Notes under the pieces: model-generated | The model's input: only the letters and a program-made list of their open reading frames with translations | Databases searched by the model: none | Told to the model about the DNA's origin: nothing | Program-made: the position numbers and the translations under genes | Part shown: positions 55,124-64,000 of the stretch, piece after piece | Numbering within the stretch: the first letter of the stretch is position 1 | How the letters are laid out: each line of letters starts with the position of its first letter | Assembly: GCF_022458985.1 (NCBI RefSeq) | Contig: NC_061789.1 | Coordinates: 3,389,501 to 3,453,500, forward strand | From: Mugil cephalus | Taxonomy: Eukaryota > Chordata > Actinopteri > Mugiliformes > Mugilidae | Length of the DNA stretch: 64,000 nucleotides | Reading direction: 5' to 3'

Positions 55124-57060
55124 ATTTTAGACGGAATTAAAAAGAAAAATGTGTGTAAATCCAAGCAGGAGGGCGAACGTAGTCCCTCCTCTTTTTTTAT
55201 ATATATATATTTATATATATATATATCCTGCACCCTTTAAAAAGAAAGGTTTTCCAATCGTTTCCCCCCACCGCTCGGGGGGGACGGTAGGGGAGAGAGG
55301 ACAGCACTGTTGAACTCTTTTTTTTTTTTTCTCCAAGCCCTTCTCCCTCTCTCTCGGTTTATTCCTCTCTGCAGATATCAGTCCCCCTCCTCCTCCCCTG
55401 TCGGAGATTTTGTTTCTTCGCAGATTTGAACAGGAGGAGGTGGGAAGGTGGAGTCGGCGGAGAAAAGGCGAGAGAAGCGTGTGCGGCCCTTTTTCTTGAC
55501 AACCTCATGTAGCCTCTTCTTCTTCTGCGACACGAAACTCGTCCCGGGATCCGTCCTCCGTCCTGCAGCTGCACACAGTCCTCTCCGCCATAATTAGCGG
55601 ATTAAAAAACCTCTTTTTAAAAAAAAAAAAAAAAAAATGTCTCCTTCCTTGTGCAAGACAAAAAAAAAAAAGATAGATCCAAAACTTCAGCAGCTTCTCC
55701 TCTTCCTCTTTCTCTCATGCAACAGTTAATAATATTGTGAGATCGTTTAAAATCTCTCTCACCTGAGCAGACATCTCCCCTTCCACCACCACCACCACCA
55801 CTACTACTAAATAAAAAAAATAAAAAATAAAAGGAAGGCAGTCAACCGGTGTGTGGAGGATCTCGGGGTGCGAAGAGAGAGAGAAAACTACTTGCATTGG
55901 CTTCTGAACTTCTGCAGAAAGATGGGAACACGGGAGCCACACGCTTGCTGACTTTCAAAAATAAAAACCTACTGCGGATTCCCATGCGTTTCCTTTTTGC
56001 ATGCTTATTAATCTTTGCACTTAAGTGTGTGGACCATGCAAAAGGCACTGGGTTTAGAAAATAACAACCTCCGTATTGCACATATGCACGGTTGGCAATT
56101 AATAATAATAGTAATAATAATAATCATAAAAATCCTCTAAATAAAACGTGTGCAGACTTCAGGGCCAATCACGGCTCTTAATTGCAAATCAGATTCATCC
56201 AATTAAGTTATTATTCTTATCTTTTTTTGTGGATGTTACTTATCTTCTGGTTTTTCTTTCATCCTCCTCTTGATGGTGATTTATTATTTTTTTTCTCTCT
56301 CCAGGATTTCCAAGGAAGAAAAGCGACAATAATAAAAAAAAAAAAAAATGAAGAAAAAAAAAAGAAATATGGCTATTTCGAAAGCGGAAAAGATTCAAGA
56401 TCGGCACAACAATCTTGACACCCACCCCCCTTCTTCTTCTAAAAAAAAAAATATTTCAGGTTGACAAAATCCTCTCATTGACTCTTTGTTGATGGCTGAA
56501 GCCCCCCTTCTCCTTCTCTTTCTCCTTTTTTCTTCTTTAAAACCGTCTTTCTTTCCACCTCTCCCTTCTTCCCGGTAGCAATTTATTTATATAATTGTCT
56601 ATGCGGGCTCTTTCCTTCCTCCGCGATGGACTCATAATGATTTTTCATGTTGATGTTTTTTTTTTCGCAGGTTTTCTCCTCTCGTTTTCAGCCTCTCTTC
56701 CGCCTCTCCTCCCCCGTCTCCGCTCCGCAAAACACCCCCTTCCTTTTGGATTTTTTTTTTTTTTCCGGAGTATTTCCTTCTCGTGCATACATACATATAA
56801 ATATATATAAATATATATATTTAAATATGTCACCGAGTCGGTTTTTCACTCCCTCCACTGGCGTCTTATCTTCGCCTCGATGCCTCTTCTCCGTCCCTCT
56901 CTGTGTGTGTTTAGATTTTCACCGAGGAGACTCTCTTCCTGTAGCCGCGGTGGTGGTTCACGGAGCGGCTGCCGTCGGTCGCCGGAGTCGCTCCTTCCTT
57001 CGGTTCTTATCTCCTCCCGTTTCTGACGGTCTGTCCGCACAAACAAAATGGCGGCTTGTT
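55124..57060 (-). promoter_or_regulatory. ep300: ep300 5'UTR and promoter region (boundaries uncertain)
   Basis: It is pyrimidine-rich on the plus strand, with CpG-containing segments at about 55,260-55,580 and 56,930-57,060. A YY1-type motif aaaatggcggc lies at 57,045-57,055 on the plus strand; such sites cluster at transcription starts. No TATA box was chosen, as AT runs near 55,200 and 56,800 are simple repeats. The start of transcription could be near either CpG segment, or an untranslated first exon may exist. Confidence 0.45.
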
Positions 57061-58198
57061 GTTTCTACTCCTCTGATACGGGGGGGGGGGGGGTGGCGGT
57101 GGGGAGGGAGGGTTTGAGGTACAGCAACATTAGGCGTGAAGAGGAGGAGGAGGAGGAGGAGGGAAGAAGTGGGGAGGTTTTGTCTTCGTAAGTGCTCGTA
57201 AGTGTTCGGGAGTGTCCGGAAACCGGTTCCGTGTTCACTCGGTAGGTAGTAATGGTTAAATCGGACAAAATAAATAAGTAAACAATTTTATTTATAATTA
57301 TTTTTTTTTTATTTTTATAATTAGCGGCCAAAACATCTTAACAATGATTTCGCTGTGAAAATAATGTAAATTAACGTAATAAACGCCGTATTAACGGATT
57401 AAAACCGTTAAAACTGTTAAAACGGTTCAATCTTCTTCTGTTCTGAGGCGCATTGTCGCCACCAACTGGACCGGATCCTACAAATTATTACCTAAATTAG
57501 AATATTTAAGAAAATAAATATATATATACATATTAGGCAGATATAGATATATTAATGATATAGCAGATATAGATATATTCATGATTTTTAACCGTTTAAA
57601 CGGTTCAATCTTCTTCTTCTGTTACTTTAATGGCCGTTGGCAGTTTAATGGTACATTACCACCACCAACTGGACTGAATCCCACAATCTCTTTTCTGTAT
57701 TTATTTATTTATTTTTAAGTATTATAGATCTACTTTATCATTTTAATGATTGTTGTTGATTGATTGTTGTTGTTAAAAACTGGTAATCATTAAAACTACC
57801 ATTAAAAAAACTCTGTGATGCATTAGCGCCACCAACTGGACTGGAGTGTGTAACACGATATTAACCGGTAACATAAAACTTCAACTGTACATCATTTATG
57901 ACAATATAATTAAAAAATAAAAGTACCACACATTGTACAAATTAGTTTAAATTGAATCTTCTTATTTTGTTTCAATAGCGATTGTGCATTACTGCCACCA
58001 ACTGGACTGGAGGGTATAAAAAGAGAGAGAAAGATTTTATTGAATTTGGTCATTTAAAAACCGTGAATGATGATGAATTTGGTTATTAAGTATGATCATT
58101 ATTTTGTGTTTGAGACATCAAACACAAAATATCTAATAAATTACACCAGTATGATATAATTAAATGAGTGTGAACTTAACTGAGTTACACCAGTTGAA
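57061..58198. other. Spacer between xpnpep3 and ep300, with a four-fold repeated motif
   Basis: Contains four copies of a 20-25 base motif (next entry). There is no coding content and, in particular, no RING-box (RBX1-like) exon. Confidence 0.7.
57440..58015 (+). repeat. Four spaced copies of gccaccaactggactgga
   Basis: Near 57,455 (gtcgccaccaactggaccgg), 57,658 (ccaccaccaactggactgaa), 57,824 (gcgccaccaactggactgga) and 57,991 (ctgccaccaactggactgga). Spacing is about 165-205 bases, with AT-rich sequence between. Each is preceded by gcattg/gcatta/acatta. Confidence 0.85.
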
Positions 58199-58838
58199 TT
58201 TATTAGTTATTAAAGAATATTGGGATTTTTCCGACACGTAAAAACACCATCTGCTAATACATACAGAAACACTACAGTCAAAACACTTTCACACTTTGGC
58301 TGATCATCAGAATCATTCCAGGTTCATCAGGAGCGTCTCTGTCTCTCTTCACTCGTCTTAAACATGATTGTCTGATAATCTCAGACATTGTCGCTCTTCC
58401 TGCTCATCCTGCACAGTGAGTTACTGGTGTTTTTGTAGCGCTGGGAAATTATGATTACACACACACAATTATTACAGGATGTGTCACGATCGTGTGAAAA
58501 AGACATGACCTGGGACAGAAACGATTCTCAACGGATGCAGCTATTGGATCTTCAGCTGGTTCTGATTTACAGTTCAGTGTCAGATTTCACTCTTCGATAG
58601 CACCGTCGCAGGGAGGAACATGTCGGCTGCGGCGTAAACATGTGTTGGCTCGAGTAGCTGCAGCGTAACCTCTCCCATTAAACTCTAAACTGAAGGCACT
58701 CCCACCTTTTTTTTTTTCCTTTTCATCCTGTACCTGGGCCCTGAGCGCGATTATACCGTCACTATGGAGACGATTAAAAAACCCACAGGACATGCTCCAT
58801 CACCGCCGTGGTTCACTTTGAGTTCGTCTCTGCCGGTC
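58199..58838 (-). other. xpnpep3: xpnpep3 3'UTR (probable)
   Basis: A minus-strand AATAAA lies at 58,199-58,204, about 640 bases after the stop. The sequence between has no further exon of this gene. Confidence 0.4.
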
Positions 58839-61800
58839 CTATCTGTGGGAACAGGCCTGCTCTACATCAGCGATGGTCTTTGGTGCATCGGAGGACAGAA
58901 TCAGAGGTCCCCCTTTGTCCCGGATCACCACGTCGTCCTCAATCCTGACACCCAGGCCCCGGAAACGCTCTGGTGCCTGGTCGTTGTCTTCAGGGATGTA
59001 CAACCCTGTGACAAGAGGAGGAAAAAAAAAGAGATGAAAACTGGAGCGGCGTGAGACATAATGGTGTCTAGTTTGTGAATGCTCTACCTGGTTCTATAGT
59101 GATGGCCATTCCAGGCTGGAGAGGCTGGGAGCGGGACAGCTCAGGAGTGTCGTGGACGTCCATGCCCAGGTAGTGGCCAACGTGGTGGGGGCAGTAATGT
59201 CGTGCAGCCTGGGACACACACACACACACACAAAATAAAAGAAAAACAAGGTTGAGACTTTAACCTTTTATCCTGAGACGTATAAAAACTCAGCATCATC
59301 TTTGAATCGGAAGTAGTAGTTTTTGAAAAAAAATGTCCTCATATGTGGACACTGGGATTATTTCATTATTTATATTATAATAAAGTCACCTGACGTTGGA
59401 TGAAATATAAAACTGTTTATTTTAATGCCTGAACAGAGACAGAACAATGACGTCCCAATGTAGTGAAACGAGTACTTGCTAATTAGCGAAGTGATAAAAT
59501 CACCATCACATTCGTATGTTAGAGAGAGTCTGTCCAACTCAAATCATGGCGCCATGTTTGCTACATCGGAGGAAACATTCTACAGTGTAACCCTATGCTG
59601 AAATAAATGTCTTATCACCATTAACAGGTTTATAAATGTTATTGCCAATATCTGTCAATATGTAAAAGGTCCTCGCTTAAACATCCCAGCGTCTACTTAC
59701 TTTAAATATCTTAAATTAGCCTGTAAAATGCTTTGTAGCCCAATCACCTCATCAGTCATGGAGCTGTGTTTACCTTCTCCTCAGTCTCCGTGTTCATCCA
59801 TCGCCGTTAAAAGTTTGAAATTACTCAAAAAATTATAAATACTCAGGAATAGCGAAACATAACGTCTTATTGTTATTTAGGATTATCAATAGTATTATCA
59901 TCAGCATGCTAGCCAAAATAACTTAGTAGTAACTGAGGTAAAGTTATGTTAGGACATAAATTACATGGGTTTCACAGTATATATGACGCTTGCTGCTATT
60001 TTTCCAAGCCTTTAGTCTAGATAACTAGCTAGCATAAGGCTAGCATAAGGCTAGGTTAACTTCAAACTTCATTCATTGTAAAGTGGTGTTGGACATGTTT
60101 GAGATCCAGGTTCACATTGATGGTATGACTTTATTGCCTCTTCTCTATGGGTGAATATTAGTTAGATGTATCTAACATGGCGCCCATGAAACATGTGACC
60201 AGCTCAGAACCAATCAGCATAGAGGAATCGATCAGACACAGGTCATTATCACAACATTAGGCCACCGCCACCACCACCACCACCACCACCACCTCTTCTT
60301 CTTCTTCTTCTTCTTCTTCTTCTTCTTCTTCCCTTTTAAATCAGTTCTGTTCAGAGTTCATATAGAGGTGGACCTTATAGACCACATTAGACCCTGATTA
60401 GACCTGATAATGTTTCCTTGATCTTCTCTGATTGGCTGAATTAAAACCACCTGCTTCTAAACCTCACTGAGAGGAACAGGGACCTCATTTAAATTGCGAT
60501 GAAGTTACTAAATATGGCTCTTCGCCCCATAAAGGGTTAAGTTGTTCTTATAAGTTTGACGTCAACTTCCAGTGGTGCCAGAGCAGGTTTACCTTTAGGA
60601 CGTCGGCGTCGCTCATGCTGGTCTTGATGATGCCGAGCCTCTTGAGCTGCCGTCCCAGCAGAGCCAGCATGGAGCTGTAGATGTGGTCTAGACTGACGCC
60701 GGGAGAACACAGCGACAAACAGGAGCGCTGGACCTCCATGACGGCCTCGTACAACTCAGCCTGGGCCGGACTGAACCTGGCGGGAAGGAGGTGAGGACAG
60801 AAGACCATTATTACGATGAGTCTGTGTCCATCACTGGTAGAAGAATAAAGCTCAGACATGCGTTAAGGCTAGAATTTATTTTAATTTAAGTGGCCAAACA
60901 ATTCTAGCAACCACTAAACCAGGCTGAGACGGACTGAACCCAGCTTCAGGTCTAACTGGTCTGAGATCACACAAACTCGGTTTCAAGTTCTAGAGAAGTC
61001 GCCAAAACCAGAGCCAATCATGTGAGGTTTCATGTCAAAGACTAAATATGGCCCAAGCAAGATCAGGCATAACATTACGACCACCTGTCTAATATTGTGT
61101 AGGTGTCCAAAACAGTTGTGACTCATCAGAGAATGGACCTGGACCTTCTGAGAGTGTCCTGGCTACACAATGTTATTAGCGGGGGGGTCTTTGAGGGGAG
61201 GGGCCTCTGTGGATCATCCCATAGATACTTGAACAGTTTGGGATCTAGTGAATTTGGAGGCCCGGTCAACACCTTGTGCTGTTCTTTATGTTTTTTTTTA
61301 AGGTCTGGTCTAGGTAGGTGCTACATTTCTAAGTAACATCCACATGAGTTAATACCAGGTCTGAAAATTTCAAAGCAGAACGTTGAATTATCACAAGATG
61401 GTTTAAATGTTAGTGGTCATAATGTTGTGGCTGATGCATGTATGTGTATGTATATATATATAAGAAAGTCTAAGCTAACACCTTTAAGTTAAACATTGTG
61501 CATCAACATTTGATTTCATTTGAGACTCGCATCCAAGGACTTGAGATAATTCCGACTTACTTTCCGTTCACCGGCCACGTTCGAGTGATGTCACTGACGT
61601 AACCGAAGTATTCACAGCCGCCGTCCAGCAGAACCATCTCACCGTCCTGACAGAGGAGGAGGAGGAGGAGGAGGAGGAGGAGGAGGAGGAGCGACAACAG
61701 AGGGGGAGGAATGAGTCCATTAAGCCGCTCGGTCGCTTTATATACACCACTCATCGCTCTCGGGATGCTTGGTGTTCTCTAATGTGTTTCATATTACCTT

Positions 61801-64000
61801 GATAATCTGGTTGTTATTTATGTAGTGCAGGGTGTTAGCGCGATTGCCTCCAGCGACCACGGGGGGGTAGGCCAGGAAGTTGGCACCATGGAGCCGATTC
61901 TCAAAGTCAAACTGGAACGAGAAACGCTTGTCGTCACGTATGCCGAGATAAAACGGGGCTGTCAACCCCGGATATGTGGTCAACGTTGCAGCGAGGCCTC
62001 GATTTAGCTTTTTAAATATATTCAAATACGAGTTTTTATAGTCAAGCTAAAACACACAACCACACTCTGGATGTGTTGTTGGACCCAACACATCAGTTAC
62101 ACCACATATCAAATCTAAAAGCTACTATAAAATTCTTATTTTCCCACATTAGCTGTAAATACGAGAGACTTTAACATGGATCTGACTGGATGTTAATATC
62201 AGGGCTTAAAGATAACGACGGATATGGTTTAATAAAGAGTCAGTTACCTTAGCAAAGAGCACAGCTTCATCCACGTCTCCCTGAGACGAAGCCATCGTCC
62301 TCCTAAAAGCCTGAAAAACAAGTCGCAGCTGTTCAAAATACAAAATATAATAAGCTGCTGTGTTTCCGTTCCCCCCTAGAAACGCACGAAACCTAAAAAT
62401 CTCAATAGAAGCTGGTGATGGAAACGCCTACATTAATAAAAAGCCTCTGAAATATCTAACGCTAAAACATCTCTATGCTCTCATGAGGTGGTTTTTCAGA
62501 CGTATCGATATAAAAGTTTACCGCAAAAGTGTAATTGAACCAGTTCATTTTAAGTCCATCTTCCTCAAAGTGACGAGAATTTAAGAGAATTGTGGGATGT
62601 CGCGTAAACATGAGACTTTACAAGAGTTGGGCGATACTGGGACTTTTGGTATCAATCCAATACCAAGTAAATACAGGGCTGGTATCGCCCATACAGATAC
62701 TTTTTACCTGAAACATTGACTTTGTAACTTTGCCTTTAGTTCATTGATTATGATAAAACACAGGACAAATATTTTAGTCTGTTTCTATTACAAATATAAA
62801 CCAATTTAACAGTGTAAAAATTAAACAATTTTACGACACACAAATGTTTTAGAAAAAGAGAAAATACAACAATGTAATAATAAATATAAAAACTGCTCAG
62901 AAAGGGAAACGTCGGCTCATTAATTTTCCACCACAGAAGTAGATCTGCCTCCTGTGTAGTTGTCTTCACCGCCGTTTTTCAGTAACAGCATCGGTTCCAG
63001 TTGTGCGATGCTGCTGTGATACTAGGGTCTGAGTATCAAACTCTGTCCACCTGTATCCACCTTTTACTACAGGTGAGGATGGAGACGCCGCACTCACATG
63101 AATTCTGTGAGGAGTAAATTTACTGGACGTGCAGAAGAGAAACTGTAACAAAAGCATCAGTCTCATCACGCTGGTATCGATCCGATACCGATACTAGCCT
63201 TGGATATCGATGCTATCGACATTTAGGTCGATACGTCCAGCGATACTTACAGCTCATTCACAAAACACCTTTCAATAGAAACACGTACAAACAGGGTTGA
63301 CACAGTTAAAAAGTAATCTGATTACTCTTAATTACTTGATTTTAAAAATAACTAAGTTAGATTACAAGTTGCTCCAAAAGTTTTGAGACTTCTAAGTCTC
63401 ACATCTAACCACTCCTCATTTCATTGTTGTTCATGTTTGTGTAACGCACAGTAACTTCGACAAGTAACTTTACCTTGATTACTGGTTGTAATACTCGTTA
63501 CTGGAAAAAAGTGGTCGGATTAGAGTATAACGCATAACTAAGTAACTAAGTAACGAGTTACCGGAATCCCTTTCCCCAATTTCAGAAACATGGCTTTTTT
63601 ATTTTGGAAACAAACACACACACCTGGGCTGTGATGCGTCCCGCTTCCTGCATGAGGGCCACCTCCGCCGAGCTCTTCAGGGCCCTGAGCGAGTGGACGA
63701 GGGGTCGGAGGGTACGAGGCGTCGGCCCGGCCTCCAGCAGGGGGGCCACGTGGGCCTGGTGGAGGCGAGGGTGGGAGGGCTGAGAGCTGTCGTACCACAG
63801 CTGAGTCCCTGGAGGGAGGTTTGACAAGAGGCGTCAACCTTTTTCCTGACACTCGTAGACAAACACCAAACCCGGTGTTGGACACTTTCACCCCCCCCCG
63901 TCCACCCACCTTTAAGACTCTTGAGTACGACGCCCAGCTCCTCTGTGCTGTGAACCCTCTCTATTCCGGTCAAAGCAGCCGCCCCGTCCTTCCCCGAGCG
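58839..64000 (-). CDS. xpnpep3: Xaa-Pro aminopeptidase 3 (3' part; gene runs past the window end)
   Basis: Exons in transcription order: 63,910-64,000 (continues beyond); 63,624-63,808; 62,248-62,310; 61,798-61,911; 61,561-61,646; 60,593-60,776; 59,088-59,208; 58,839-59,005 (TAG 58,839-58,841). All are GT-AG with matching phases. The enzyme is an M24 metallopeptidase that removes an N-terminal residue before proline, in mitochondria and cytosol. The visible part includes the end of the N-terminal domain ([16 protein letters not shown]) and the whole pita-bread fold. The five metal ligands of the family are present: Asp in LLDGGCE and in [13 protein letters not shown], His in [13 protein letters not shown], Glu in ITIEPG and Glu in GVRIEDDVV. 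It lies upstream of ep300 on the same strand, as in human. Confidence 0.94.
60261..60330. repeat. Compound microsatellite (CCA)n(CTT)n
   Basis: About ten CCA units (60,261-60,292) run directly into about twelve CTT units (60,293-60,330) within xpnpep3's intron. Seen directly. Confidence 0.95.
61061..61440. mobile_element. Repeat with cataacatta(t/c)gaccacc end (copy 2)
   Basis: Starts gatcaggcataacattacga and ends ggtcataatgttgtggctga, an inverted pair. The interior shares actcatcagagaatggacct with the copy at 34,736. Non-coding. Confidence 0.7.
61653..61691. repeat. (GGA)n microsatellite directly at an xpnpep3 splice acceptor
   Basis: About 13 units. On the coding (minus) strand it reads (TCC)n and is followed by CTCTGTCAG and the exon at 61,646, so it forms the polypyrimidine tract. 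Confidence 0.95.
62355..63290. mobile_element. Repeat family X, copy interrupted by a second element
   Basis: It matches 26,876-27,110 up to gactttacaagag (ending about 62,627) and resumes at acagctcattcacaaaacac then ctttcaatagaaacacgta (63,249-63,288). The 620 bases between are a different repeat. Confidence 0.75.
62628..63249. mobile_element. Inserted element with inverted ends rich in GGTATCGAT
   Basis: Left end ttgggcgatactgggac then ttttggtatcaatcc. Right end contains ctggtatcgatccgatacc and cgatacgtccagcgatact, inverted relative to the left. Interior is AT-rich with no transposase. The boundaries come from comparison with the uninterrupted copy at 27.0 kb. Confidence 0.7.
63291..63565. 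mobile_element. Short-repeat copy 2 (gtaatctgattac / cgttactgg family)
   Basis: Left part aaaagtaatctgattactct. Right part ctcgttactggaaaaaagtg. These are the same palindromic words as at 21,425. It abuts repeat family X directly, making a cluster of three elements within 1.2 kb of xpnpep3 intron. Confidence 0.6.

Noticed and set aside
55190..55230. TATA-type promoter in the AT run
   Set aside because: It is a simple TA microsatellite without positional support.

Overview
The window looks like vertebrate, almost certainly teleost fish, nuclear DNA. It is intron-rich with GT-AG splicing, the recognisable genes are vertebrate chromatin and DNA-repair genes, and the spacers are AT-rich and full of microsatellites and dispersed repeats of kinds familiar from fish genomes. 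There is no sign of bacterial, organellar or viral gene content. No species can be named from sequence alone.

Layout. (1) About 1-5,450, plus strand: the 3' end of a DNA topoisomerase III alpha gene (top3a), with two final coding exons (two GRF zinc fingers and a CCHC knuckle) and the 3'UTR. The catalytic exons lie before the window. (2) About 5,450-11,680: a gene-free spacer made largely of locally duplicated sequence, including a fold-back element. (3) 11,680-19,085, plus strand: a complete six-exon Polycomb chromobox gene, best matched to cbx7 (378 codons, chromodomain at the start, Pc box at the end). (4) About 19,090-21,820: a spacer with a purine-rich satellite and a TIR-element copy. 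(5) About 21,820-57,060, minus strand: a complete ep300 (p300 lysine acetyltransferase) gene, reconstructed here as 30 coding exons and 2,859 codons plus stop, every junction checked for reading phase. (6) About 57,060-58,200: a short spacer with a four-times repeated motif. (7) 58,200-64,000, minus strand: the 3' part of xpnpep3 (mitochondrial/cytosolic aminopeptidase P3), eight exons, cut by the window end.

The order xpnpep3 then ep300 on one strand matches the human 22q13 neighbourhood, except that I see no rbx1 between them. cbx7 and ep300 are convergent, tail to tail. Functionally, cbx7 (PRC1 reader of H3K27me3, repression) and ep300 (writer of H3K27ac, activation) act in opposite directions on the same histone residue. 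Their adjacency is ancestral linkage as far as I can tell, not an operon-like unit.

Most noteworthy beyond the genes: a CCAAT/GC-box/E2F cluster in ep300 intron 19 that could be an internal promoter; a nested transposon whose empty site is preserved 35 kb away; a TIR element nested in a second repeat in ep300 intron 17; a fold-back element; several independent local tandem duplications; microsatellites serving as polypyrimidine tracts at several splice acceptors; and greatly expanded glutamine tracts in the p300 C-terminal half.
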